NCBI RefSeq assembly: GCF_035998295.1
Contig: NZ_DASYHS010000194.1
Span: forward strand, 1-24,408
DNA length: 24,408 bases
DNA from: DASYHS01 sp035998295
GTDB lineage: Bacteria; Pseudomonadota; Alphaproteobacteria; Azospirillales; Azospirillaceae
Direction of reading: 5' to 3'
Shown piece after piece: positions 14,347 through 23,244 of the stretch (the first letter of the stretch is position 1; the number at the start of each line of letters is the position of its first letter). The notes beneath the pieces were generated by a model. The model was not told the origin of the DNA and made no database searches. It worked only from the letters and a program-made list of their open reading frames with translations. Made by a program: the position numbers and the translations under genes.

Positions 14347-16107
14347 CTATACGAGGACCATGCCTTGCTCCGGGGTCGCATCCGACGGCGCGTCCTGCGG
14401 ACCGAGCAGGATCTCGTTGTGAGCCCTGCCGCCCGGGATCATCGGGAAGCAGTTCTCCTTCTGATCCACGCACATGTCGACGATCACCGGCCGCGGAGTG
14501 TCGACCATCTCCCGGATCACGTCGTCGACCTGGGACATCTCGGTCGCACGCAGGCCGACGCAGCCGAACGCCTCGGCCAGCTTCACGAAGTCGGGCAGCG
14601 CTTCGGAATAGCTCTGGGAGTAGCGCGAGCCGTGGAGCAGCTCCTGCCACTGGCGGACCATGCCCATGTACTGGTTGTTCAGGATGAACACCTTGACCGG
14701 AAGCCGGTACTGGACCGCCGTCGACAGCTCCTGGATGTTCATCATGATCGAGGCTTCGCCCGCCACGTCGACGACGAGCGCGTCGGGATGGGCGATCTGC
14801 ACGCCGATGGCGGCCGGCAGGCCGTAGCCCATCGTGCCGAGCCCGCCCGAGGTCAGCCAGCGGTTCGGCTGCTCGAACGGGAGGAACTGCGCCGCCCACA
14901 TCTGGTGCTGGCCGACCTCGGTCGTGATGTAGGGCTCGCGGCCGCGCGTCAGCTCGCGCAGGCGCTCGAGCGCGTATTGCGGCTTGATCACCTTGTCGGT
15001 GTGCTGGTAGCGCAGGCAGTCGACCGCCCGCCATCCGGCGATGCGCTCCCACCACGCCTTCATCCCGGCCTCGCCCATGCGCTTCTGGCGGGCCTTCCAG
15101 ATGCGGATCAGGTCATCGAGGACATGGGCGCAGTCGCCGACCACGGGCACATCGACCCGCACGTTCTTGTTGATCGAGCTGGGATCGATGTCGACGTGGA
15201 TCTTCTTCGAGCCCGGCGAGAAGTCCGCCAGCCTGCCGGTCACGCGGTCGTCGAACCGGGCGCCGACGTTGATCATCACGTCGCAGCCGTGCATCGCGAG
15301 GTTGGCCTCGTAGGTGCCGTGCATGCCGACCATGCCGAGCCACTGCGGGTCGGAGGCCGGATAGGCGCCGAGGCCCATCAGCGTGCTGGTGACCGGGATG
15401 CCGGTCATGCGGGCGAACTGCGTCAGGAGCTGCGAGGCGATCGGGCCCGAGTTGATGACGCCGCCGCCGGTGTACAGGATCGGCCGCTCGGCCGAGGCGA
15501 TCAGCTCGACCGCCTCCTCGATGCGCCGGAGGTCGGGCTTCACCTGCGGCCGGTAGCTCTTGTGCTGGACCTCGGAAGGAACGACGTAGCCGCCCTCGGC
15601 GAACTGCACGTCCTTCGGCAGGTCGACCACGACCGGGCCGGGCCGGCCGGTGCGCGCGACGTAGAACGCCTCGTGCATCGTGCGGGCCAGGTCGTCCACA
15701 TGCTTGACCAGGTAGTTGTGCTTCGTGCACGGCCGCGTGATGCCGGTCGTGTCCGCCTCCTGGAAGGCGTCGTTGCCGATCAGATGCGTCGGCACCTGCC
15801 CGGTGAGGCAGACGACGGGGATGCTGTCCATCAGCGCGTCGGTGAGCCCGGTGACCGCGTTGGTGGCACCCGGGCCCGACGTCACCAGGACGACGCCGAC
15901 CTTGCCGGTGGACCGCGCATAGCCCTCGGCCGCGTGGACGGCGGCCTGCTCGTGACGCACGAGGACGTGGCGGATGTCGTTCTGCTTGAACAGGGCGTCG
16001 TAGATCGGAAGTACCGCGCCGCCGGGATACCCGAAAATTACGTCCACGCCCTGGTCGCGCAGGGCCTTGAGGACAATTTCCGCTCCGGTCAGCTTCTGGG
16101 ACATCAT
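14347..16107 (-). CDS. ilvB: Acetolactate synthase large (catalytic) subunit
   Basis: A ThDP-dependent enzyme joining two pyruvates, or pyruvate and 2-oxobutyrate, in the first common step of branched-chain amino acid synthesis. The N-terminal ThDP Pyr domain has GYPGGAVLPIYDAL and the catalytic glutamate in VRHEQAAVHAAEGYARSTG. The central domain contains TSTLMGLGAYP, and the C-terminal PP domain GGLGTMGYGLPAAIG. The metal motif reads VAGEASIMMNIQE...NNQYMGMV, with Glu where many enzymes have Asp; I recall this as usual in alphaproteobacteria. The start is uncertain: ATG 16107, ATG 16104 or GTG 16119, none with a strong ribosome site. ilvI is an alternative name. Confidence 0.96.
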   Translation of the reverse strand: MMSQKLTGAEIVLKALRDQGVDVIFGYPGGAVLPIYDALFKQNDIRHVLVRHEQAAVHAAEGYARSTGKVGVVLVTSGPGATNAVTGLTDALMDSIPVVCLTGQVPTHLIGNDAFQEADTTGITRPCTKHNYLVKHVDDLARTMHEAFYVARTGRPGPVVVDLPKDVQFAEGGYVVPSEVQHKSYRPQVKPDLRRIEEAVELIASAERPILYTGGGVINSGPIASQLLTQFARMTGIPVTSTLMGLGAYPASDPQWLGMVGMHGTYEANLAMHGCDVMINVGARFDDRVTGRLADFSPGSKKIHVDIDPSSINKNVRVDVPVVGDCAHVLDDLIRIWKARQKRMGEAGMKAWWERIAGWRAVDCLRYQHTDKVIKPQYALERLRELTRGREPYITTEVGQHQMWAAQFLPFEQPNRWLTSGGLGTMGYGLPAAIGVQIAHPDALVVDVAGEASIMMNIQELSTAVQYRLPVKVFILNNQYMGMVRQWQELLHGSRYSQSYSEALPDFVKLAEAFGCVGLRATEMSQVDDVIREMVDTPRPVIVDMCVDQKENCFPMIPGGRAHNEILLGPQDAPSDATPEQGMVLV

Positions 16108-16197
16108 TTTCTGATCCACGAATTACGGACAGACGCTACGACTCGGCCGATCTCGACCAGCCGGGAAGGCGCACCGTAAATGCTGCGCCGCAATCGG

Positions 16198-17166
16198 TCA
16201 ACGGGTTTCACGCAAGATCGTGCCGATTTCCGCAATCGCATTTTCCGTTTGTTGCGCGTCGGCGACATGCCAGCTATGCATCCTTTCCCACTGGTGTCGG
16301 AACCATGTCACCTGCCGCTTCGCGTAACGGCGCGTCTGCCGCTTCGCGGCCTCGACGGCGGCGGCAAGACCGAGCTCGCCGCGCAGATGAGCGCGCAGCT
16401 CGGGAACGCCCAGCGCCTTCATGGCGGGCAGCTCGGGATCCAGGCCGAGAAGGTCGAGCATGCGCACCTCCGCCAGGGCGCCTTCGTCCAGCATGCCGGC
16501 GAAGCGCCGGTCGCACCGGGCGTACAGGACCTCGCGCGGGGGGAGGACGAGGACCGGCAGGAAGCGCAGGTCCGCGGGCGGCGCGCCCGGACCTCGCGCC
16601 TGCCAGTCCGTCAACGGCCGGCCGGTGGCAACGACGACCTCCCAGGCGCGCAGGGTGCGCGTCCGGTCGGCGGGATCGAGCCTGGCGGCGGCGGCCGGGT
16701 CGCGGGTGGCGAGATCGGCGTGGAAGCCGGCGGCTCCCAGCGCCTCGCGCGCTTCGCGGGCGGCGGTCCGCACCGCGTCGGGGATGGGAGGAAGCTCCAC
16801 CAGGCCTTCCATCAGGCCGCGCAGATACAGCCCGGTCCCGCCGACCACGACCGGCAGCCGGCCGAGCTCCCGCGCCTCGCGGATCGCGTCGAGGGCGAGC
16901 GAGCGCCAGCGGGCGGCGGAGCACCGCTCGGCCGCCGACAGCACGCCGTACAGCCGGTGCGGCGCGCGCGCGAGGTCGGCGGCGCCGGGACGGGCCGTGA
17001 GCACGCGCAGCTCGCGATAGACCTGCATGCTGTCGGCGTTGACGACCGTCCCGCCGAACCGCTCGGCGAGATCGAGGGCCAGCGACGACTTGCCGCTGGC
17101 GGTCGGGCCGCCGATTACGACGACAGGGAGGGACGGGTGCATCTCGGGCATGGACGAAAGCTTCAC
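16198..17166 (-). CDS. miaA: tRNA dimethylallyltransferase
   Basis: A 322-aa enzyme that adds a dimethylallyl group to N6 of A37 in tRNAs reading U-starting codons. P-loop GGPTASGKSS is at 19-28, with NADSMQVY (43-50), VVVGGTGLYLRGL (106-118) and the C-terminal RQTRRYAKRQVTWFRHQ. Length and motifs are normal. The start is GTG 17166, which has GAGG 5 nt upstream; ATG 17151 would lack this. It is divergent from serB across a 45-nt gap and lies 90 nt upstream of ilvB on the same strand, so ilvBNC may be partly co-transcribed with it. Confidence 0.95.
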   Translation of the reverse strand: MKLSSMPEMHPSLPVVVIGGPTASGKSSLALDLAERFGGTVVNADSMQVYRELRVLTARPGAADLARAPHRLYGVLSAAERCSAARWRSLALDAIREARELGRLPVVVGGTGLYLRGLMEGLVELPPIPDAVRTAAREAREALGAAGFHADLATRDPAAAARLDPADRTRTLRAWEVVVATGRPLTDWQARGPGAPPADLRFLPVLVLPPREVLYARCDRRFAGMLDEGALAEVRMLDLLGLDPELPAMKALGVPELRAHLRGELGLAAAVEAAKRQTRRYAKRQVTWFRHQWERMHSWHVADAQQTENAIAEIGTILRETR

Positions 17167-17211
17167 GGGACCTCATAAAGACGCGCCCCCGCATCGCGCA
17201 AGGTCGACCGA

Positions 17212-18111
17212 ATGGACCACGTACTGACCCTGATCGCAAACGCCGCCGAAGCGGACCTGGACGATGCCGCGGTCGCCGGCGCCCGAGCGGCGCTGACCGG
17301 CCTCGGCGCATTGACGGGCACTCCCGACACGCTGGCTCCCGGGATCGCATGCGACCTGCCGTTCGCCGGGCTGAGCCCCGACCAGGCGACCGCCGCCGCC
17401 GCCGCCGCCCTGCCCGGGCGCCGGATCGACCTGATCGCGCAGCCGAGCGCCGGCCGGCGCAAGCGCCTGCTGGTCGCCGACATGGAATCGACGGTCATCC
17501 AGCAAGAGATGCTGGAAGAGCTGGCCGACCTGGTCGGCATCCGCGAGCGCATCACGGAGATCACCTGGCGGGCCATGAACGGCGAGGTCGATTTCGCGGA
17601 CTCCGTACGCGAGCGCGTCGGGCTGCTGCGGGGACTGTCGACCGACGCGCTGGAGCAGGTCTTCGACCGGGTCGAGCTGATGCCCGGCGCCTCCGCCCTG
17701 GTGGCGACGATGCGCGGGAACGGGGCGCGCTGCGTCCTGGTGTCGGGCGGCTTCAAGTTCTTCTCCGCCCGCGTCCGCGACCGGCTCGGCTTCCACGACG
17801 ACCAGGCCAACGACCTCGAGCTGGTCGACGGCCGCCTGACCGGCCGGCCGGTGGAGCCGATCCTGGACAAGAACGCGAAGCTGGGAACCCTGCTCCGCGA
17901 GGCCGGCCGCCACCACATCCCCATCGCGGAGACGCTGGCGGTCGGCGACGGGGCCAACGACCTGCCGATGATCCAGGCCGCCGGGCTGGGGGTCGCCTAC
18001 CACGCCAAGCCATCGGTCGCGGCCCAGGCCCGCGCCCGCATCGACCACACCGACCTGACCGCCCTGCTCTACGCCCAGGGCTACCGGCACGACGAGATCC
18101 GCCACTCCTGA
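17212..18111 (+). CDS. serB: Phosphoserine phosphatase SerB
   Basis: A 299-aa HAD-superfamily phosphatase doing the last step of serine synthesis. Motif I reads DMEST (D90 nucleophile, with Glu in place of the usual second Asp), motif II is LVSGGF (176-181), motif III is K220 and motif IV is GDGANDLPM (245-253). The helical cap (EMLEELADLVGIRERITEI) is present. The N-terminal 80 residues form the variable, ACT-like region common in proteobacterial SerB. I recall the DMEST form from other alphaproteobacteria, so activity should be intact. It is transcribed divergently from miaA. Confidence 0.95.
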   Translation: MDHVLTLIANAAEADLDDAAVAGARAALTGLGALTGTPDTLAPGIACDLPFAGLSPDQATAAAAAALPGRRIDLIAQPSAGRRKRLLVADMESTVIQQEMLEELADLVGIRERITEITWRAMNGEVDFADSVRERVGLLRGLSTDALEQVFDRVELMPGASALVATMRGNGARCVLVSGGFKFFSARVRDRLGFHDDQANDLELVDGRLTGRPVEPILDKNAKLGTLLREAGRHHIPIAETLAVGDGANDLPMIQAAGLGVAYHAKPSVAAQARARIDHTDLTALLYAQGYRHDEIRHS

Positions 18112-18146
18112 CCCGGCCCCGTCCCGGCGCCGCGTATTTTCGTGAG

Positions 18147-18165
18147 AATGCGAGTAACTTGCATT
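18147..18165 (+). promoter_or_regulatory. Fur-box-like palindrome upstream of the imelysin cassette
   Basis: AATGCGAGTAACTTGCATT is a 19-bp near-perfect inverted repeat (8-bp arms with one mismatch, TAA centre). The AATGC...GCATT layout resembles Fur-type iron boxes. It lies 53 nt before the first gene of an operon of known iron-linked families. Repression by iron-loaded Fur is inferred. Confidence 0.65.
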
Positions 18166-18208
18166 TCCTCCGTTCCAGTGAGAGGCTGCGGCGGCACGAT
18201 CACGCGAC

Positions 18209-18215
18209 GGGAGGA
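18209..18215 (+). promoter_or_regulatory. Shine-Dalgarno fixing the start of the first imelysin gene
   Basis: GGGAGGA is followed after 3 nt by ATG 18219, which immediately gives a signal peptide. This rules out the long upstream open frame that overlaps serB. Confidence 0.75.
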
Positions 18216-18218
18216 AAA

Positions 18219-19490
18219 ATGACGAGCCGCCTGATGACCCTGGCTGCGGGTGCCGGCCTGCTGGCGCTGGGAATGACCGCCGCCGAGGCGGCCGACCGGA
18301 ACGCCGTTCTCGACACCTATGCCGACGTCGCCCGAGCGGGCTACGAGGACTCGCTGCGCACGGCCCGCGGCCTCCAGCAGGCGGTGGAGGCGTTCCTGGC
18401 CGATCCCGATGAGACGTCGCTGGCGGCCGCACGGGAAGCCTGGATCGCCGCCCGCGTGCCCTACCAGCAGACGGAGGCCTACCGCTTCGGCAACCCGGCG
18501 GTCGACGAGTGGGAAGGAAGGGTCAACGCCTGGCCGCTCGACGAGGGCCTGATCGACTACGTCGACACGGGCATCTACGGCGAGGCGTCCGACGAGAACG
18601 CCTTCTACGCCGCCAACGTGATCGCCAACCCCACGCTCACCGTCGGCGGCCGGACCGTCGATGCCGGCACCATCGATGCGGGCCTGCTGAGCGACCTGCA
18701 CGAGATCGACGCGATCGAGGCGAACGTCGCCAAGGGCTATCATGCGATCGAGTTCCTGCTTTGGGGCCAGGACCTCAACGGCACGGGCCCCGGCGCCGGC
18801 AACCGGCCCGCGAGCGACTACGACCCGGCGGCCTGCACCGGCGGCAACTGCGACCGCCGCGCCCAGTATCTGCGCGCGGCCACCGACCTGCTGATCCGGG
18901 ACCTGGAGGAGATGGTCGCGAACTGGGACGAGGACGGCGCCGCCCGCGAGGCCGTGGCCGCGGAAGGGGCCGAGACGGGCCTCGCGATGGCCTTCAAGGG
19001 GCTGGGCAGCCTCTCCTATGGCGAGCTGGCGGGCGAGCGCATGAAGCTCGGCCTGATGCTGCACGACCCGGAGGAGGAGCACGACTGCTTCTCCGACAAC
19101 ACCCATTGGTCGCACTACTACGACGCGCTCGGCATCCGGAACGTCTACACGGGGCGCTACCAGCGCGTCGACGGCAGCGTCGTCGAAGGGCCGAGCCTGT
19201 CCGACCTCGTCGCGGCGGCCGATCCGGCGGCGAACGAGGAACTCCTTGCCCGGCTGGACGCGACGCAGCAGGCCATGAAGGCCCTGGTCGACCGTGCCCG
19301 GACCACCGAGGCCTACGACCAGATGATCGCGATGGGCAACGAGGAGGGGAACCGGGTCGTGCTGGCGGCGGTCGACGCCCTGACCGCCCAGACCCGGGCG
19401 ATCGAGCGGGCGGGCCAGGCCCTGGGGCTGGGTGCCGTCGAGTTCGAAGGCTCCGACAGCCTCGACGACCCGCAGGCGGTCTTTCAGTGA
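18219..19490 (+). CDS. Imelysin family (M75/IrpA-like) periplasmic protein
   Basis: A 423-aa exported protein. The signal peptide MTSRLMTLAAGAGLLALGMTAAEAA is cleaved near residue 25. The family motif GxHxxE appears as GYHAIEFLLWGQD (173-185; H175, E178). The C-terminal half contains HDCFSDNTHWSHYYDALGIRNVYTGRY, typical of iron-regulated IrpA proteins. Imelysins are two-domain helical proteins. IcmP of Pseudomonas is described as an insulin-cleaving metalloprotease, and EfeO-related members take part in iron uptake, so metal or iron handling is the likely role here. First gene of the Fur-box-led cassette; the di-haem gene follows after 19 nt. Confidence 0.93.
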   Translation: MTSRLMTLAAGAGLLALGMTAAEAADRNAVLDTYADVARAGYEDSLRTARGLQQAVEAFLADPDETSLAAAREAWIAARVPYQQTEAYRFGNPAVDEWEGRVNAWPLDEGLIDYVDTGIYGEASDENAFYAANVIANPTLTVGGRTVDAGTIDAGLLSDLHEIDAIEANVAKGYHAIEFLLWGQDLNGTGPGAGNRPASDYDPAACTGGNCDRRAQYLRAATDLLIRDLEEMVANWDEDGAAREAVAAEGAETGLAMAFKGLGSLSYGELAGERMKLGLMLHDPEEEHDCFSDNTHWSHYYDALGIRNVYTGRYQRVDGSVVEGPSLSDLVAAADPAANEELLARLDATQQAMKALVDRARTTEAYDQMIAMGNEEGNRVVLAAVDALTAQTRAIERAGQALGLGAVEFEGSDSLDDPQAVFQ

Positions 19491-19509
19491 GGAAGGAGTG
19501 GGCGGCCCC

Positions 19510-20991
19510 GTGACGAGACGCATTCTCCTTGCGGGGCTGCTCGCCGTCCTGCCGGCGGTCCCGTCGCCGCCGACGCTGGCCGCCGACCCGGCGGACGTGG
19601 TCCGGCCGGCGACGGATTTCAGCCGGGCGGAGCCGTTCGAGGCCAATCCCGGCGGCGCCGGAACCTCGACCGCGGCCTTCGATGCCGATGCCTTCTCGCA
19701 CCCCGCCGCCAATCTCGACTTCGAGGAGCGGCTGCGCTTCTTCATCGGCAACGGATTCTTCCGCCGCTCCTGGGTGACGGCCCCGTCGTCGACGCAGGCG
19801 TCCGACGGCCTCGGCCCGCTCTACAATGCCCGCTCGTGCCAGGGCTGCCATCTCAAGGACGGCAGGGGGCATCCGCCCGAAGGGCCGGAGGACGGCGCGG
19901 TCTCGATGCTCCTGCGCCTCAGCGTACCCCCGCGCAACGAGGCGGAGGCGGCGGCGCTGAAGGCCCTGGAAGTGCCGTTCATTCCCGAGCCGACCTATGG
20001 CAGCCAGCTCCAGGACTTCGCCATTCCCGGCCATCTGCCCGAAGGCCGGATGCGGATCGCCTACGAGGAGGTCCCCGTCAGCCTCGCCGGCGGAGAGACG
20101 GTCGGCCTGCGCAAGCCCAGCTACTCGGTCGTCGACCTCAACTACGGCCCGCTGGAACCCGGAACCCTGATGTCGCCGCGCATCGCCCCGCAGATGATCG
20201 GCCTCGGGCTGCTGGAAGCGATCGACGAGGCCGATATCCTCGCGGGCACCGATCCGGAGGATGCGGACGGCGACGGCATTTCCGGCCGCGCCAACCGTGC
20301 CTGGAGCCCGGAGCACGGGCGGGCCGTGCTCGGCCGTTTCGGCTGGAAGGCCGGCGCCCCGACCCTCGACCACCAGAACTCGGCCGCCATGGCCGGGGAC
20401 ATCGGCATGTCCAACCCGATGCTCCCCGACGCCTGGGGCGACTGCACCGACCGGCAGGGCCCATGCCGCTCCGCGCCCCACGGCGACAGCCCCCAGTTCG
20501 CAGGGCTGGAAGCCCCCTCCGAGGTGATGGACGAGATCCTGTTCTACGTCCGCAATCTCGCCGTGCCGGCCCGGCGCGACGTCGAGGATGCCGGGGCGCT
20601 GCGGGGCAAGAAGCTGTTCTACGGCATCGGATGCGCGGACTGTCATCGGCCGAAATACGTGACGCCCAGGACGGGCGTCGAGCGGCCCCAGGCCTACCAG
20701 CTGATCTGGCCGTACACGGACCTGCTGCTCCACGACATGGGGCCGGGGCTGGCGGACGGGCGCCCTGAGGGCCTCGCCGACGGCCGCGAATGGCGCACGC
20801 CGCCGCTGTGGGGGATCGGTCTCACCGAAGCCGTGAACGGCCACACCTATTATCTGCACGATGGGCGCGCCCGCAACCTGAAGGAAGCCATCCTCTGGCA
20901 TGGCGGCGAGGCGCAGCCGGCACGCGACGCCTTCGCGGGCCTGCCCGCCGGGGATCGCGAGGCCCTCCTGAAGTTCGTGGGATCGCTTTGA
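19510..20991 (+). CDS. Di-haem oxidoreductase family protein (DUF1111), c-type
   Basis: A 493-aa periplasmic protein. The N-terminal signal peptide is MTRRILLAGLLAVLPAVPSPPTLAA. Two c-type haem sites are seen: CQGCH (110-114) and CADCH (375-379). A DPEDADGDGISGRAN segment (248-262) resembles a Ca2+-binding loop and is typical of DUF1111. Other conserved pieces are LGPLYNARSCQGCH and RTPPLWGIGL...YLHDGRARNLKEAI.WHGGEA, characteristic of the family, which is distantly related to MauG/cytochrome c peroxidases. The substrate is unknown. GTG 19510 is taken as start, with AGGAAGGAG about 12 nt upstream; GTG 19498 is possible but too close to that site. The stop overlaps the next gene by 1 nt. Confidence 0.92.
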   Translation: MTRRILLAGLLAVLPAVPSPPTLAADPADVVRPATDFSRAEPFEANPGGAGTSTAAFDADAFSHPAANLDFEERLRFFIGNGFFRRSWVTAPSSTQASDGLGPLYNARSCQGCHLKDGRGHPPEGPEDGAVSMLLRLSVPPRNEAEAAALKALEVPFIPEPTYGSQLQDFAIPGHLPEGRMRIAYEEVPVSLAGGETVGLRKPSYSVVDLNYGPLEPGTLMSPRIAPQMIGLGLLEAIDEADILAGTDPEDADGDGISGRANRAWSPEHGRAVLGRFGWKAGAPTLDHQNSAAMAGDIGMSNPMLPDAWGDCTDRQGPCRSAPHGDSPQFAGLEAPSEVMDEILFYVRNLAVPARRDVEDAGALRGKKLFYGIGCADCHRPKYVTPRTGVERPQAYQLIWPYTDLLLHDMGPGLADGRPEGLADGREWRTPPLWGIGLTEAVNGHTYYLHDGRARNLKEAILWHGGEAQPARDAFAGLPAGDREALLKFVGSL

Positions 20992-22109
20992 TGGTGGGAA
21001 ACATGACGACGAAAGCGCCGCACCTGTCCGCCGTCATTCTCCTCGCCGGCGTCCTGTCGGCGGCGTCCGGCCCGGCGCGCGCCGACGTCCTGCCGGCCGA
21101 CGCCTATCGTGCCGCCAACGCAGCACTCGTCGAGAAGGCGGTCCTGCCGGGCTTCGAGACCCTGCGGGACGCGGCCCTCCGTCTCGACGCCGAGACGGAG
21201 GGCTTCTGCGCCGAACCCGGCGCCGCGGGGCTGAACGCGGCGCAGGCGCGCTACCGGGAAGCGCTGGACGCCTGGATGAGGGTCGAGCACCTCACCCTCG
21301 GCCCGACGGTGCTGTTCATGCGCAACCATCGCATCGCCTTCTGGCCCGACCCGCGCAACACCACCGGCCGCCAACTCGGCCAGGCGGTCGCGCAACGGGA
21401 CGGGGCGGCGATCTCGGCCGAGAACTTCGCCCGGGGCAGCGTCGCCATCCAGGGCTTCCCGGCGCTGGAGCGGCTGCTGTTCGAGGACGGCGCCGGACTG
21501 GCGCAGGCGTCCGAGGACGCGCGTTTCCGCTGCCGCTTCGCGACCGCCATCACCGGCAACCTCGCCGGCATGGCCGCCGATCTCGAGCGCGAGTGGCGCG
21601 CCTTCGGGCCGAGCCTGGTGCAGGCGGACGGCGGCGCGTTCGAGACGCCGCGGCAGGCGACCGCCGAGCTGCTCCAGGCGTTCACGGCCGGACTGCAGCG
21701 CATCGCCGACCTGAAGCTCGCCAAGCCGCTCGGCGAGACGGTCGAGCGCGGCAATCCCCGCCTCGCGGAGAACTGGCGCAGCGCACGAACCCTGCCCAAC
21801 GTCGTCGCCAACCTGGAGGCTCTCCAGGCGATGTACGGGCTTGGACCGACCGAAGGGCTGCGGGCATTGGCCAGGGCCTCCGGCCTCGATCCCGAACTGG
21901 ACGGCCTGATGGAGGCCGGGTTCGCCGCGGCCCTCGACACGGCCCGGTCCATCGACGTGCCGCTGGCCGACGCCATCGGGCTTCCGGAGAAGCGCCAGGC
22001 CCTCGACAAGCTCCGCGAGCAGGTCTCGGCGCTGCACGGGCTGGCGGCGACGAGGCTGGCTTCCGCCCTGGATGCGCCGCTGGGCTTCAACGCCATGGAC
22101 GGGGACTGA
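20991..22109 (+). CDS. Second imelysin family protein, lacking the GxHxxE histidine
   Basis: A 372-aa exported protein coupled to the DUF1111 gene by TGATG. ATG 21003, with GGTGGGAA before it, is an alternative start that still keeps the signal peptide (LSAVILLAGVLSAASGPARA). The imelysin fold is recognisable from VLPGFETLRDAALRLDAE, YREALDAWMRVEHLTLGP and GFPALERLLFEDG. The last is the counterpart of GxHxxE, but proline replaces histidine (155-160), so metal binding at this site is doubtful. It probably works with the first imelysin and the di-haem protein rather than as a protease. It overlaps the DUF1513 gene by 1 nt. Confidence 0.88.
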   Translation: MVGNMTTKAPHLSAVILLAGVLSAASGPARADVLPADAYRAANAALVEKAVLPGFETLRDAALRLDAETEGFCAEPGAAGLNAAQARYREALDAWMRVEHLTLGPTVLFMRNHRIAFWPDPRNTTGRQLGQAVAQRDGAAISAENFARGSVAIQGFPALERLLFEDGAGLAQASEDARFRCRFATAITGNLAGMAADLEREWRAFGPSLVQADGGAFETPRQATAELLQAFTAGLQRIADLKLAKPLGETVERGNPRLAENWRSARTLPNVVANLEALQAMYGLGPTEGLRALARASGLDPELDGLMEAGFAAALDTARSIDVPLADAIGLPEKRQALDKLREQVSALHGLAATRLASALDAPLGFNAMDGD

Positions 22110-23221
22110 TGCAAGCGAGCAGGCGGCAGGTGCTGCGCGTGCTCGCGGCGCTCGCGGCATCGGGCGCGCTGCCGGGACACGCCGCGGAGCGGCCCGGGCT
22201 CGCCTGGCTCGGCGCGACGGCCGCCGCGGACGGCCGGTTCCACTTCTCAGGCATCGGTCCCGACGGCGCCAAGGTGGTCGACCTCGATCTTCCCGGACGC
22301 GGGCATGGCGTGGCGCTTCATCCCCGCATGCCGGTCTGCATCCTGTTCGCACGCCGCCCCGGCACCTTCGCGCTCGCCGTCGACTGGCGGGCGGGGGAGA
22401 TCGTGTCCCGGATCGACAGCCGCCCCGACCGGCATTTCTACGGCCACGGCACCTTCTCGCCCGACGGCCGGACGCTGTTCGCCACCGAGAACGATTTCGA
22501 AGGCGCCGCCGGGGTGATCGGGGTCTACGACGCCACGGACCGCTACCGCCGCATCGGCGAGCTGCCGAGCCACGGCGTCGGCCCCCACGACCTGCGGCTG
22601 CTCGCCGATGCCCGCACGCTGGTCGTCGCCAATGGCGGGATCCAGACCCATCCCGACGCCGGCCGCGCGAAGCTGAACCTGCAGTCCATGCGGCCTTCGC
22701 TCGCCTATGTCGACGTGGACGGCGGGCGGTTGCGGGACGAGTACCGGCTGGCGCCGGACCTGCATCTCCTGAGCATACGCCATCTCGCGGTCGGGCCGGA
22801 CGGCACCGTCGTCGCCGCCCTGCAGTTCGAAGGGCCGGACGCGCAGCCGATGCCGCTGGTCTGCGTGCATCGCGGAGAAGAGCGGCTACGCCTGCTCCAC
22901 GCACCGGCGCCGGTCGCGGCGCGGATGCGCAACTACGCCGGCAGCACCACCCTCGACCGGGCCGGGCGGATCGCCGCGGTCTCGGCGCCGAGGGGCAACC
23001 TCGTCACGTTCTGGGATGTCGTGGAAGGCCGCTACGTCGCCGAAACGGACGTGCCGGACGGCTGCGGCGTCGCGCCGGCGGAAGGGCCGGGCGGCTTCGT
23101 GATCTCCAGCGGCCGATCGGGCATCTGGCGCTTCGATGCCGGAACCGGGAGGAAGGAGCGCCTCCCCTCCCCCTTCGCCGACGCGCTGCGCTGGGATAAT
23201 CATCTGTTCGCGACCGCATGA
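22109..23221 (+). CDS. DUF1513 domain protein with Tat-type signal
   Basis: A 370-aa protein beginning MQASRRQVLRVLAALAASGALPGHAA. The SRRQVL pattern suggests Tat export, which would suit folding, possibly with a cofactor, before export. The body is beta-rich and looks like a propeller of repeated blades (GHGVALHP; FYGHGTFSPDGRTLFATENDF; GVGPHDLRLLADARTLVVANGG; IRHLAVGPDGTVVAAL). These are the characteristic pieces of DUF1513, whose function is unknown. ATG 22109 shares its A with the previous stop (TGATG). It is the last gene of the imelysin/DUF1111/imelysin/DUF1513 cassette and is followed by a strong hairpin. Confidence 0.9.
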   Translation: MQASRRQVLRVLAALAASGALPGHAAERPGLAWLGATAAADGRFHFSGIGPDGAKVVDLDLPGRGHGVALHPRMPVCILFARRPGTFALAVDWRAGEIVSRIDSRPDRHFYGHGTFSPDGRTLFATENDFEGAAGVIGVYDATDRYRRIGELPSHGVGPHDLRLLADARTLVVANGGIQTHPDAGRAKLNLQSMRPSLAYVDVDGGRLRDEYRLAPDLHLLSIRHLAVGPDGTVVAALQFEGPDAQPMPLVCVHRGEERLRLLHAPAPVAARMRNYAGSTTLDRAGRIAAVSAPRGNLVTFWDVVEGRYVAETDVPDGCGVAPAEGPGGFVISSGRSGIWRFDAGTGRKERLPSPFADALRWDNHLFATA

Positions 23222-23244
23222 CGGCCGCGGCGGCGGCCCGAAGG

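Noticed and set aside
13696..16179. Open + strand frame of over 800 codons opposite ilvN and ilvB
   Set aside because: Antisense shadow of two conserved enzymes; no domain and no ribosome site.
16120..16197. Leader-peptide attenuator upstream of ilvB
   Set aside because: Only 78-90 nt separate miaA and ilvB, with no ATG-led peptide rich in Val/Leu/Ile codons and no paired terminator/antiterminator stems.
17349..18218. Upstream extension of the first imelysin frame across serB
   Set aside because: It overlaps serB in another frame and lacks a signal peptide at its start; ATG 18219 has GGGAGGA and a clear signal peptide.
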